64,000 bases of DNA from an uncultured Prevotella sp. (GCA_900315775.1 ONAJ01000033.1:1-64000), one strand, 5' to 3'. Positions 1 to 8,151 are shown, numbered from the stretch's first letter. A program made the numbers and translations. The notes: a model not told the origin generated them from the sequence alone.

Positions 1-89
1 AGTAGCCTACTTTCACATCGGAATAAGGCACTTATACTTTTTCCGAAAATATTTCTTATACAAAATATGGAACTGCCAGAGTTTCTTTG

Positions 90-124
90 TATCTTTGCAG
101 TAACGAAATCGAGGTGCCGATTTC
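90..124 (+). promoter_or_regulatory. Promoter-like box followed by a small hairpin
   Basis: A TATCTTTGC box (90-98) fits the Bacteroidota -7 consensus TAnnTTTG. A perfect 7-bp inverted repeat, GAAATCG/CGATTTC, follows at 105-124. The box points into the 3' end of the convergent ATPase gene, so it could drive an antisense or short RNA. No coding sequence is seen in 1-146. The call rests on consensus match only. Confidence 0.3.
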
Positions 125-146
125 TCGTGGGTACGTGGGTACGAGA

Positions 147-1520
147 TTAGTGATTAGTGATTAGAGAATTGATGGCATATAACGGGAAGATGCTTACGTG
201 ACGGACGCTGCTGTCAGCCTTGTCATCGGTATAGTCGAACTGACCGAAGTTCTCCAGGGAGCAACGAATGGCTTGCGAGAGTTTCCTTTCGCGCATAAAG
301 TCCCACAGACTTTTCATACCGCCCTGTACGCCAGCCTTGACCTCGAATGGCAGGATATATGTGTCTTGGGGCAGAATATAATCGACCTCTGCTGTGGCGT
401 TCCTTGCCTGGCGATTCCAGTAGAACAACTCGTACTGAAGATTGGGTGTGTGGTAGTGTATCAGTTCGAGCCCTGCCATCATCTCTGCCATAGGACCTTT
501 GTTCACCAAATCCGTTGCGGTGGCAGTAAGGATATGCGTCGTCATTTCTGTGATGTTACCCATCGACATATTCAGCAGTCTCAGCATCAGACCTGTATCC
601 AACACCAGCATCTTGCGAATGTTGTCATCGCGTCCGTCTCCAAGTGGGAGTCCGTTGGATTTGGTGTGGGTGACGGGGATGATAATGTTTGCCTTGATGA
701 GCAGGTCGAGGGCTTTTTTCACTTCAGCCGTCCTATAGTTGCCTGGCACCTGAGAATACATAAACTTCTTTGTAGCCTGCTGTGCCGCACTCCTCATGGT
801 CATCCTCAGCAGTTGTGGATCTACCTTTTTCTTGTATTTGGGGAAGTCGGCTTCATAACCAGTGATGATATCATCCTGCACCTCCTGACATTGAAGGAAG
901 TCATGTGTCTCAACCCATTTGGCAACAGATTCCGGCATACCTCCCACAAGCATGAAGGTACGCAGCAGAGTGGTGAGTTTCTCGTGCAACGGTGTTGGTA
1001 ATGGCGATGCTGGTGATGCATTATTACGTGCTTCGAGAAGTAGTCTTTCGTTGCAAGCCAGAAGAAACTCGTCGAATGTCATCGGATACATATACATAGA
1101 GTGTATCCTGCCAACACCAAAAGTGGGGATATCGTCAAGCACGAACTCCAGCAGCGACCCTGCTGCAACGACATGCATGTCGGGCATATCTTCCTTAAAG
1201 AACCGCAGAGCCATGATTGCCTCTTGACATTCTTGTATTTCGTCGATAAACAACAGTGTTTCTCCAGGAATGATTGGCGTACCACACATAGCAGCCATCT
1301 GCGGTACTATACGTTTGACGTCAAGATTGGACTGGAACAGGGTCTTGTACTCTGGTTGCTTCTCTAAGTTGATTTCAACAAAGTACTTGAACTGCTCTCC
1401 CAAATGTATGACAGCAGTAGATTTTCCTACCTGTCGGGCACCACGCAGCAACACAGGTTTGTGTGTTGAACGTGACGCCCACTCCCTAAGATACTGATCT
1501 ATAATACGTTCGTAATACAT
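147..1520 (-). CDS. AAA+ ATPase with C-terminal DUF4143 domain
   Basis: A 457-aa ATP-binding protein of the large AAA_14/DUF4143 family, common in Bacteroidota. Walker A is GARQVGKST (residues 27-35) and Walker B is LLFIDEIQE (about 89-97). The C-terminal part carries EVDYILP followed by LPFEVKAG, the spacing expected of the PD-(D/E)xK-like fold in DUF4143. No signal peptide is seen, so it should be cytoplasmic. The cellular role of the family is unknown; toxin-like, stress or defence roles are guesses. The last codons lie in a period-7 repeat (144-172), so the C-terminus may vary between strains. It has its own promoter preceded by three 33-bp-spaced repeats. A second member of the family starts at 63675. 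Confidence 0.9.
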   Translation of the reverse strand: MYYERIIDQYLREWASRSTHKPVLLRGARQVGKSTAVIHLGEQFKYFVEINLEKQPEYKTLFQSNLDVKRIVPQMAAMCGTPIIPGETLLFIDEIQECQEAIMALRFFKEDMPDMHVVAAGSLLEFVLDDIPTFGVGRIHSMYMYPMTFDEFLLACNERLLLEARNNASPASPLPTPLHEKLTTLLRTFMLVGGMPESVAKWVETHDFLQCQEVQDDIITGYEADFPKYKKKVDPQLLRMTMRSAAQQATKKFMYSQVPGNYRTAEVKKALDLLIKANIIIPVTHTKSNGLPLGDGRDDNIRKMLVLDTGLMLRLLNMSMGNITEMTTHILTATATDLVNKGPMAEMMAGLELIHYHTPNLQYELFYWNRQARNATAEVDYILPQDTYILPFEVKAGVQGGMKSLWDFMRERKLSQAIRCSLENFGQFDYTDDKADSSVRHVSIFPLYAINSLITNH

Positions 1521-1553
1521 TCCGTTGATGTTTTATATTGTCATTTCTCGGTC

Positions 1554-1562
1554 GCAAAGGTA
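1554..1562 (-). promoter_or_regulatory. -7 promoter box of the DUF4143 ATPase gene
   Basis: TACCTTTGC on the minus strand matches TAnnTTTG and lies about 34 nt before the ATG at 1520. The nearest of the three upstream direct repeats begins 8 bp further upstream, covering the -33 region, so a repeat-binding protein would sit over the promoter. Confidence 0.65.
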
Positions 1563-1569
1563 TAAAAAA

Positions 1570-1658
1570 GAAATAATCCAAACAAATAATTTGATAAAAA
1601 ATGAAAAAATCCAAAGAAATAATTCGACGAAAATCGAAAAAATCCAAAGAAATAATTC
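1570..1658 (-). repeat. Three direct repeats at 33-bp pitch upstream of the ATPase gene
   Basis: On the plus strand, units beginning GAAAAAATCCAAAGAAATAA start at 1570, 1603 and 1636, exactly 33 bp apart. The copy nearest the gene is the most diverged. They are separated by about 10 nt of unlike sequence. The rest of the 270-bp gap (1659-1790) holds no gene I can support. Confidence 0.8.
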
Positions 1659-1790
1659 TTTACTTTTTATCTACGAAGCCTTTTGTGCGCCACTTGAGGG
1701 AGTGCCAGCTCGATGAATATCGGGACGGTGAGTACCTTGAGCTGTCCTTTTAACGTGCTTTTTGCCAATGTATGCTGTCTTGAAAGGTTG

Positions 1791-3071
1791 TTACTTGGAG
1801 TCCTTTGACGTCATGATGTTGAGGACCATATCGTCGGTCTTACACATAGCGTCGGCACCGATGCTGGTGAGGTTGTGGATGCTCTTGTCAACGTCGTCAT
1901 CGACGATGCCTTCGGAGGAGCTGACACACTTGCCCTCCATAGCCAGCAGCGCTGAGAGGAGAGCGGTGGAGACGCCCGACGTGATTTTCAGTGAGCACGA
2001 GGGCTTGGCGCCGTCGCAGATCATTCCGGTGAGGTTGGCTACCATATTCTTCACGGAGTAGCAGATGCGCTCGTAGTCGCCTCCCATGAGATAGGTGATG
2101 CCGCAGCTGCTGCCGATGCTTGCTACCACACAGCCGCAGAGTGCCGAGAGTCTTCCAAGGGACTGTTTGATATAGATAGCGGTGAGGTGACTGAGCATGA
2201 GTGCGCGGATGAGTTCCTCCTCGGTGTTCTCGTTCTCCTTGGCATAGACGCAGACGGGATTGGTGGCACAGATGCCCTGATTGCCGCTGCCGCTGTTTGA
2301 CATTACGGGAATCATGGCGCCGCCCATACGTGCGTCGCAGGCTGCTGCCGTACGCGAGATGATATGACAGTAGATGCTGTTGCCGAAGATGCCCTTCGAC
2401 AGCGGACGTTCTATGCTCTTGCCGAGGTTGTGGCCGTAGTTGCCCTTCAACGCCTCGCGCGCCGCGTTCATATTATATGTACGTGCATCCATGATGAAGT
2501 CTATCTCGTCGAGGGGTGTCGTCGTGGCGAAGTCATAGACGAGACGGAGGTTGAGGGGGTAATCTGATGGTTGATGGTTGAGGGTGGAGGGTGGAGGGTT
2601 GAGGGTTGAGGTGCAGGGGTCAACGAAGCGGGTGTGACTGCCGGCGATGACGGCAGAAGCCTTCTTGTCGCCTGCGCTGCAGATAATCTCGACGTAGAGT
2701 TTCTCGGTGATGCCTTCCTTCTGTTTTATAAAGATGCGGTTCTCGGCGAGGTACTTCTTTCCCGCCTCGAGCGACTCGGGGGTGAGGTCCTTGAGCACCT
2801 CAAGCTGATAGTCGCTCTTGCCGATGAGGGCACCGAGAGCGATGGCTATGGGCAGTCCTATCATGCCTGTTCCCGGGATGCCTACACCCATAGCGTTCTT
2901 CAAGATGTCTGCACTCAGCAGAGCCTCTATTTTCTCGGGGCGGCAGCCTAACTTCTCCGTAGCCTTGGCGGTACACAGAGCGACGCACATAGGCTCCGTA
3001 CATCCTATGGCAGGAACTACCTCGCGATGTACCATCGCTATTATCTGCTCTCTAATCTCTTTGTCAACCAT
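1791..3071 (-). CDS. L-cysteine desulfidase / UPF0597 (SDH-alpha-like) family protein
   Basis: A 426-aa protein of the UPF0597 (YhaM/CyuA) family, related to the iron-sulfur L-serine dehydratase alpha subunit. Family members cleave L-cysteine to pyruvate, ammonia and sulfide. Visible family motifs are PAIGCTEPMCVAL near residue 20, NSGSGNQGI in the middle, and the cysteine-rich CGCVVASIGSSCG and MICDGAKPSCSLK near the C-terminus; these cysteines are candidate cluster ligands. Length is close to the family norm. Residues around 155-170 (STLNPPPSTLNHQPSD) are encoded by an in-frame period-7 repeat and do not look like family sequence. It follows the SGNH gene by 14 nt and is probably cotranscribed. 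Role in cysteine catabolism is inferred from family. Confidence 0.85.
   Translation of the reverse strand: MVDKEIREQIIAMVHREVVPAIGCTEPMCVALCTAKATEKLGCRPEKIEALLSADILKNAMGVGIPGTGMIGLPIAIALGALIGKSDYQLEVLKDLTPESLEAGKKYLAENRIFIKQKEGITEKLYVEIICSAGDKKASAVIAGSHTRFVDPCTSTLNPPPSTLNHQPSDYPLNLRLVYDFATTTPLDEIDFIMDARTYNMNAAREALKGNYGHNLGKSIERPLSKGIFGNSIYCHIISRTAAACDARMGGAMIPVMSNSGSGNQGICATNPVCVYAKENENTEEELIRALMLSHLTAIYIKQSLGRLSALCGCVVASIGSSCGITYLMGGDYERICYSVKNMVANLTGMICDGAKPSCSLKITSGVSTALLSALLAMEGKCVSSSEGIVDDDVDKSIHNLTSIGADAMCKTDDMVLNIMTSKDSK
2566..2612 (-). repeat. In-frame period-7 tandem repeat inside the desulfidase gene
   Basis: On the plus strand the 7-mer TTGAGGG/TGGAGGG/TTGATGG recurs about six times without spacers. 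It stays in frame and encodes a Pro/Ser/Asn/Thr-rich loop. The same period-7 style occurs at gene edges elsewhere in the window. Confidence 0.8.
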
Positions 3072-3085
3072 AGCTTTATTGTTTT

Positions 3086-4243
3086 TTAGTACAACTCTTC
3101 GTGATCGTAGCGCGGCATTGAGCGCACCAGTTTATGGACGGCAGCCTGTGCCATTGCCTCGTAAGCATGTTCGCTGGGATGCAGATGGTCGCCGCTGTCG
3201 AAACCGTCGGCAAACGCCTTGGGGTTGGTGACGCTGCGTACTGCCGCATCAAAATCTATGCAGCCGTCGAAGATGGGTGAGGTGCGCAGCCACTCGTTGA
3301 ACTGCTGACGCATGAGTTCGCGGTCCTCGTTGTAGGTGCGCCATCCGAAGATGGGCAGCAGGGTGCCGCTCCACACCTTGAGTCCCATAGCACGTGCGGG
3401 TTTGACGTAGATGTTCTCTACCCCACTCTGCAGCTCTTCGACTGTGGGGAGGTCGCTCCAAGGACGGAAGGGATTGACATCGGTGCCTACGGGGTGTATG
3501 ATGTCGTTGATGCCGTGCTGGATGATGACATCGGTGGCTCCGGCAACATTCATCTCTATGGGGAAACGTGTGGCGCCCTTGAGACCATAAGCCTGGTACG
3601 TGATGCAGTCGTACTGGCGCAGGATGCGTGTGCCGCTGACAGCACGACGTATTATTGAGGCGTTGGTGCCAAAGGCTAACTGCGCCATATAGTCGGGCCA
3701 CGACTGTGCCGTGATGGAGTCGCCGTAGCACACTACAGCATGATTCTCCGGCGCGGTGAACACGTCAACGGTGTTGAGGAAGTAGAACCAGTTAGTGTGG
3801 CGCGACAGGTCGAGGGGCAGCTCGTCGGCATCGACATAGTCGCCATAGGCATAGGAGCCCTTGGACAGCGGACCGGTGACGAGGGTGCCGCTATTCATCT
3901 GGGTGTAGTCGGCGAGGTAGAAACTGACGTTGACGGTGTCGCCGCGACTGACGGCAAAGGTGATGGCGTCGCTCTCCTGTTCGGTGCCAGGCATCAGCGT
4001 GACACTCCTGGAACCACCGAAGGTTATGGGGGTCTTGTTGACAAAGACCTTGGTGAGGGTGACGGGCTCTGTGCCTGTGAGGTTAGAGAAACGGAAGCGT
4101 AACATGCTGCCGCTGAAGCACATCCTGATGGGATAACGCAGGGTGAGGTTCTTGGCATAGACCGCCTCGCTGCGATTGGTTATAGAGGTGGCATTGCCCC
4201 AGCAAGCCACCCATTTGTTGTTCTCTGTCATCATTATTTGCAT
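3086..4243 (-). CDS. SGNH/GDSL-family hydrolase (probable carbohydrate esterase)
   Basis: A 385-aa protein with the SGNH block order: block I CYGDSIT (nucleophile Ser) near residue 170, GINDI (block III Asn) near 245, and SGDHLHPSEHAYEAM (block V, Asp and His) near 365. The first ~150 residues form a beta-rich accessory region. Bacteroidota proteins of this shape deacylate sugars or lipids; the substrate cannot be read here. No signal peptide is seen from either candidate start (4243 or 4234), which is unusual because many relatives are exported. It has its own promoter and is followed within 14 nt by the desulfidase gene. Confidence 0.85.
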   Translation of the reverse strand: MQIMMTENNKWVACWGNATSITNRSEAVYAKNLTLRYPIRMCFSGSMLRFRFSNLTGTEPVTLTKVFVNKTPITFGGSRSVTLMPGTEQESDAITFAVSRGDTVNVSFYLADYTQMNSGTLVTGPLSKGSYAYGDYVDADELPLDLSRHTNWFYFLNTVDVFTAPENHAVVCYGDSITAQSWPDYMAQLAFGTNASIIRRAVSGTRILRQYDCITYQAYGLKGATRFPIEMNVAGATDVIIQHGINDIIHPVGTDVNPFRPWSDLPTVEELQSGVENIYVKPARAMGLKVWSGTLLPIFGWRTYNEDRELMRQQFNEWLRTSPIFDGCIDFDAAVRSVTNPKAFADGFDSGDHLHPSEHAYEAMAQAAVHKLVRSMPRYDHEELY

Positions 4244-4255
4244 CTATTTTCGGCA

Positions 4256-4263
4256 CAAAGTTA
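4256..4263 (-). promoter_or_regulatory. -7 promoter box of the SGNH hydrolase gene
   Basis: TAACTTTG on the minus strand fits TAnnTTTG, 12 nt before the ATG at 4243, so the leader would be only a few nt. If transcription starts there, the ATG at 4234 is an equally plausible initiation codon. Confidence 0.5.
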
Positions 4264-4320
4264 GTGCATAGGAAGCGAAAATGCAAATAATTCAGAAAGT
4301 TTTCTTCCTTGAGGACCTTT

Positions 4321-6489
4321 CTACATACGTGCCTTCTGTTTGCTGCCGGCTCCGGAACCGCGGTATTTAGACTGTGCCTCGTTGAACTTCCACGTGAGGT
4401 CCAACACGAATGTACGACGTGCCGGATTGTGGACGGTGAGGTCGCGGGTGCCGTAGATGGTGGCGTCGGTGGCGTTGCCGTTGAAGACGTCGTAGCAGCG
4501 CACGTCGAAGGTGAGGGAGCCCAGAGCCTTCAGGTTGACGTCGTGCTGAACGCCAAGGGTTGTGGAGAACAAAGCGCGGTTGACGCGGTAGTTGTTCATG
4601 TCGCCCTTGGACTGGCAGTTAGCCATAGCGTTAAGGCGCCAGTTCTTAGGCAGTTCTATGTCGTTCTGCCACGTTATGCCGAAGAAAGGGCGGTTCAGCG
4701 TGAGTTCCTTGCCGCTGGCGGTGGGTGTCTTATAGTCCTGAACCATCATGTAGGTGCTCCACGTGGGGTGCCAGATGCCGATGACGGGACGTGCGGAGGC
4801 GGAGATCATGAGTCTGTTATAGACATCCTTGGTGTTGACAGGATGGACAAGACTTACCAGCGGGTCGGGAGAGCCGGGATAGGGTTCTGTGACCATTGTC
4901 GTGGCGTCCTTGATGCGCTGGTAGTTCACGGTGAGGTTAGCCCACTTGTAGGCGCTGTTGAAGACGATGCTGTGGGTGTACATAGGACGCAGGTAGGGGT
5001 TGCCGCTCTGGTAGGAGTAGCGGTTGATGTAAATGGTTGAGCTGGTGAGACTTGAGTAGTAAGGGCGCTCTATGTCGCGACGATAAGAGAGCGACAGCTG
5101 GAGGTTGCCCACAGGCATTGACAGCACCAGCGAGGGGAACCAGTCGCCGTAGTTACGACACACCTCGTCCTCGCGTTTGCCGAAGTTGAAATAGTCGTTC
5201 TTCAGGTGTTCGTAGCGCATTCCCACCTGGGCGAAGAGTTTTCCGAACTGATGTCCATACTCGGCAAATACTGCCGACGACTTCTCCTTGATCTTGGTGT
5301 CGGTGGTGCGCACAGGGACGATATCTGTAGAGGTGAAGTCGTAGGCATCGGTTCTGTGGTTATACGAATATTCGCCACCCACGGAGAGGTTTCCCTTGAG
5401 GACGGGATAGCTGAGGATAAGTTTTGTAGCCCAAAAGTTATTGCCTTTCTTCGTGTTGCTGGTAATCTTGCTTTCGGCTGTTATGCCCGAAGGTCTCGAC
5501 GTTGTTTCTATTGTACGACTTGGCGACTCGCTATCGTCGAAGAGTCCGTCAACGTTGAAGTCGATGCCTAACTGTCCTACCCTACCGTTGTAGTAGGCGT
5601 TGAAGATGTGTTTCTTGAAGCGTTCGTCGGCCCAGATGTCGCTAACGGAGTGTTCCGACAACACATTATTAATATAGTTGTCGGTCTTCAGCAGTCCGTT
5701 GTGGTTCTCACCTGGGTGGCGGTCGAACTTATAGAAGGCGCCGAAGCTGTGGTTCTCGTTGACCATGTAGTTGATCTGGAGCTGTGGCGACCAGCCCTTC
5801 CACACGCTCTTCATCTCCTGCGTGCTAAGGCTCTGTACGAAGTCGGGGCCTACGTTGTAGGTCATAGTATTCTCCTGCATCGACTTGCCGTGTCCGTAAC
5901 GTCCCGCCCAGAACTGAGCCGTGATGTCGAGACCACCGGTGCGGTAGTTCACGTCAAGACTGTTGGTGAGGGTGTGACCGTACTGATACATTCCGGTGGC
6001 GTAGTCCTGAAAACTGAATCCCTCGCCCTTATTTTTCTTTAGTGTTATGCGTACCACAGCCTTCGTTGAAGAGGAGTAACGGGCACCCGGGTTCTGGACT
6101 ACATCGATATACTGAATCTGGTCTGCACGCAGACGTGATAACTCTTTAGTATCAAGCACTTTGCGTCCGTTGATATAAAGTTCCGCCTCACCACGTCCCA
6201 GCACCTTCACAGCTCCATCGCGGGTAGCCTCGAGCATAGGTATTCTGGACAGCGCGTCGCTCACCGTTCCTGCCTTCTCGAGTATGGAGCCGGCAACGAT
6301 TGTTCGCATAGCGTCGCCCTTGACACGGGTCTTTGGAAGTGGCGACTTTATCACCACCTCGTCGAGCTGTTTCGTCTGGTTGTACCACAACGTGGTGTCG
6401 AGGGCTGTACTGTCTTTTTGTGAAAACGCAGGGATGCACATTAATGTTGAGAGGCTCAACATTAACACTCTAAAACTATCGGGACGCAT
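4321..6489 (-). CDS. TonB-dependent receptor-like outer-membrane beta-barrel protein
   Basis: A 722-aa outer-membrane protein with a signal peptide ending near AFSQ (residues ~1-24). A plug-like domain follows (LDEVVIKSP, then GRGEAELYINGRKVL near residue 110), then a long barrel with alternating aromatic strands. The expected N-terminal carboxypeptidase-like domain of SusC proteins is absent, placing it with the smaller OMP_b-brl_3 group. The substrate is unknown and no SusD partner is present. It lies 12 nt downstream of a two-TM protein gene and divergent from a LytTR regulator, which suggests regulated expression as one unit. Confidence 0.85.
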   Translation of the reverse strand: MRPDSFRVLMLSLSTLMCIPAFSQKDSTALDTTLWYNQTKQLDEVVIKSPLPKTRVKGDAMRTIVAGSILEKAGTVSDALSRIPMLEATRDGAVKVLGRGEAELYINGRKVLDTKELSRLRADQIQYIDVVQNPGARYSSSTKAVVRITLKKNKGEGFSFQDYATGMYQYGHTLTNSLDVNYRTGGLDITAQFWAGRYGHGKSMQENTMTYNVGPDFVQSLSTQEMKSVWKGWSPQLQINYMVNENHSFGAFYKFDRHPGENHNGLLKTDNYINNVLSEHSVSDIWADERFKKHIFNAYYNGRVGQLGIDFNVDGLFDDSESPSRTIETTSRPSGITAESKITSNTKKGNNFWATKLILSYPVLKGNLSVGGEYSYNHRTDAYDFTSTDIVPVRTTDTKIKEKSSAVFAEYGHQFGKLFAQVGMRYEHLKNDYFNFGKREDEVCRNYGDWFPSLVLSMPVGNLQLSLSYRRDIERPYYSSLTSSTIYINRYSYQSGNPYLRPMYTHSIVFNSAYKWANLTVNYQRIKDATTMVTEPYPGSPDPLVSLVHPVNTKDVYNRLMISASARPVIGIWHPTWSTYMMVQDYKTPTASGKELTLNRPFFGITWQNDIELPKNWRLNAMANCQSKGDMNNYRVNRALFSTTLGVQHDVNLKALGSLTFDVRCYDVFNGNATDATIYGTRDLTVHNPARRTFVLDLTWKFNEAQSKYRGSGAGSKQKARM

Positions 6490-6501
6490 TTTTTCGTGGA
6501 G

Positions 6502-6702
6502 TTATTTATTTTCTTTTGCTTTACAGAAATCATAGATGAGACTTGCACCTACTATTATAAGTATGACGGGTGCGAAGTAGGTTGCCCAGGGTTCTTCTGC
6601 CGTCCTGTTGAGCCACTCGATATCAACTATTCCCCAAAGTGTTGCCAACTTAAGGAGGCTGGCTACTACGAGAATTACTCCCATACAAAGTCTAAGTTTC
6701 AT
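6502..6702 (-). CDS. Small two-TM membrane protein
   Basis: A 66-aa protein starting MKLRLCMG, with hydrophobic segments at about 5-25 and 43-60, ending in a Lys/Glu-rich tail. A longer frame opens at 6810, but the ATG at 6702 fits better because the promoter box lies at 6740-6747. It is cotranscribed with the outer-membrane protein gene 12 nt downstream and divergent from the membrane-bound LytTR regulator. I do not recognise the family. Confidence 0.6.
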   Translation of the reverse strand: MKLRLCMGVILVVASLLKLATLWGIVDIEWLNRTAEEPWATYFAPVILIIVGASLIYDFCKAKENK

Positions 6703-6739
6703 AACAATACAATTTTTATTTGTTAAACATTTTCGGGCA

Positions 6740-6747
6740 CAAAAGTA
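6740..6747 (-). promoter_or_regulatory. -7 promoter box for the two-TM / outer-membrane protein operon
   Basis: TACTTTTG on the minus strand, with a TTG about 20 nt further upstream at the -33 position. It is back-to-back with the LytTR promoter about 100 bp away. Confidence 0.6.
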
Positions 6748-6841
6748 TGGAATAAGTCCATTCTGTGCAACGTTTTGGGATATTTTGTACGTTTTTGTGA
6801 CGAACGGCATAAGATTTTTTGGATATTTGCCGCATAATTGG

Positions 6842-6849
6842 TAATTTTG
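6842..6849 (+). promoter_or_regulatory. -7 promoter box of the LytTR regulator gene
   Basis: TAATTTTG with a TTG at 6819-6821, 20 nt upstream, matches the -33/-7 pair. The ATG at 6858 is 8 nt after the box, leaving almost no leader. Confidence 0.6.
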
Positions 6850-6857
6850 TCGCCCCG

Positions 6858-7649
6858 ATGAACAAAGAACAGAAAAGAAATCTCAGCGTGCGGATTGTCA
6901 GCGTAGGACTGATATGCATGGCTTTCGCAATCTTCAAGCCCTTAGGATTGGAGAGGTTCGGGCTGTCGCTATATGCCCACCTGCTGATAATCTGGGCGAT
7001 AGGCACCGGCATCTGTTACGTCACCGAGGCAATACTGAAATTTTTTCTGAAGATGCCGGCATCGCTGGACAAAGGCGCCGACTACATAATTCGTCGTAAC
7101 CTGTGGTTCCAGCTTTTAAATTCGCCGTTGGAGACGGTATTGATATGCACCTATTTTAATTTATGGAGTCACTGTCTGCAGGTATTCCTCATCATAGCTT
7201 TCTGTTCGTTCCTGGTGGGACTCTACTGGCGCTATAAGTTCCGCAACTACTTTCTGGAAACGGAACTGAAGGGCGAGGAAACCGTGAGCGAGGGAAGCAT
7301 AACACTTAACGGAACAACCAACGACTCGGCGACGCTGAAAATAGAGGAACTGCTTTATATAGAGGCTGTTGGCAACTACGTGAAGATACACCAGTGGCGC
7401 AACGACAAGGTAGTGACGGAGACGCTGAGAAACACGCTGAAGAACGTGGAGGAAGAGCTACACCACTACCCCACCGTGAAGCGCTGTCACAGGGCTTTCA
7501 TAGTGAACATGAAACGTGTGGAACAGATGACGGGACATGCGGGTAGCGTACAGCTGCAGGTGGAACACTGCGAGACAGCCATACCCGTTTCACGAAGTAA
7601 CATACAGAGTATCAGGGACTACATAAAAAAGAACCCTCACAAGGAGTGA
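6858..7649 (+). CDS. Membrane-anchored LytTR-family transcriptional regulator
   Basis: A 263-aa protein. The N-terminal ~135 residues hold about four hydrophobic segments. Residues ~155-255 form a LytTR DNA-binding domain, with IEELLYIEAVGNYVKIH, TLRNTLKNVEEELHHYP, RCHRAFIVNM and IPVSRSNI all typical. There is no receiver domain, so it probably senses at the membrane rather than by phosphorelay. An in-frame TTG at 6819 would add 13 residues, but it is the -33 TTG of the promoter, so ATG 6858 was chosen. It is divergent from the small two-TM protein and outer-membrane protein genes, its likeliest targets. The 3' end overlaps the tmRNA terminator. Confidence 0.9.
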   Translation: MNKEQKRNLSVRIVSVGLICMAFAIFKPLGLERFGLSLYAHLLIIWAIGTGICYVTEAILKFFLKMPASLDKGADYIIRRNLWFQLLNSPLETVLICTYFNLWSHCLQVFLIIAFCSFLVGLYWRYKFRNYFLETELKGEETVSEGSITLNGTTNDSATLKIEELLYIEAVGNYVKIHQWRNDKVVTETLRNTLKNVEEELHHYPTVKRCHRAFIVNMKRVEQMTGHAGSVQLQVEHCETAIPVSRSNIQSIRDYIKKNPHKE

Positions 7650-7656
7650 GAGTTCT
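7630..7656 (-). terminator. Rho-independent terminator of tmRNA, overlapping the LytTR 3' end
   Basis: An 11-bp stem around the loop AAGGA (minus strand TCCTT), with one unpaired position in each arm, is followed on the minus strand by TTTTTT. The hairpin includes the last codons and stop of the LytTR gene, so one sequence serves both genes. Confidence 0.75.
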
Positions 7657-7670
7657 GATGCGTCAAGGAG

Positions 7671-8067
7671 TGGAGCTGGAGGGAGTCGAACCCTCGTCCA
7701 AACAGGGAAACCATACGCTTTCTACACGCTTATTTTGGACTTCATTTTCGTGCTGCAACAAGACCCAAACCACCAATTACAGCCTTAGCCTCAAAAATTT
7801 CATCACCAGACCGAGGCTTTCCGATGACTATTTCCGATTTTCCTGCGCCGCTGAACCTTCAGATTCGGAACAACATCCTTAGAGCGACGTCCCGTTCCGT
7901 CACCTTGTGGCGGAATAAAGCCAGTAATCTACTATACTTCGATTAGGCAGCGAGAGCATACTGATTGTTGCCAATTAATTGTTTGAACGCTGAGATTTAG
8001 GAGCCAACATCCGACGCTCCGCGTGCTTACGTACCATCTCTACCCGCTGTCAAATCCAGTCAACCCC
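7671..8067 (-). ncRNA. ssrA: Transfer-messenger RNA (tmRNA)
   Basis: About 397 nt. The 5' end GGGGUUGACUGG pairs with the 3' end CAGCUCC, giving the tRNA-like acceptor stem, and the T arm reads GGGUUCGACUCCC. The tag frame at 7972-7943 encodes GNNQYALAA then TAA; with the charged alanine the tag is AGNNQYALAA, ending in the usual ALAA degron. CCA does not appear to be encoded after the discriminator A at 7671. It rescues stalled ribosomes with SmpB. It lies between the LytTR regulator and the polysaccharide locus with its own promoter and terminator. Confidence 0.96.
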
Positions 8068-8090
8068 GAGCGAAATTACATAAATGCGGT

Positions 8091-8099
8091 GCAAAATTA
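8091..8099 (-). promoter_or_regulatory. ssrA -7 promoter box
   Basis: TAATTTTGC on the minus strand with a TTG 19 nt upstream. It is divergent from the exopolysaccharide promoter at 8143-8151. Confidence 0.7.
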
Positions 8100-8142
8100 C
8101 ATATTTTTTCGGAAATATCAAGCATATATAAGAAAAAAAGCG

Positions 8143-8151
8143 TACCTTTGC
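8143..8151 (+). promoter_or_regulatory. -7 promoter box of the exopolysaccharide locus
   Basis: TACCTTTGC lies 53 nt before the SLBB gene start. No UpxY/NusG-like antiterminator gene precedes the locus, unlike Bacteroides capsule loci. Confidence 0.65.

Noticed and set aside
1570-1661. Three repeats as a mini CRISPR array
   Set aside because: Spacers are only about 10 nt, repeats are degenerate, and no cas gene is present.
1669-1753. Possible protein tail in plus frame (RHLRECQLDEYRDGEYLELSF then stop would fit a C-terminus)
   Set aside because: Too short, no start codon or recognisable family; could be a gene remnant but cannot be supported.
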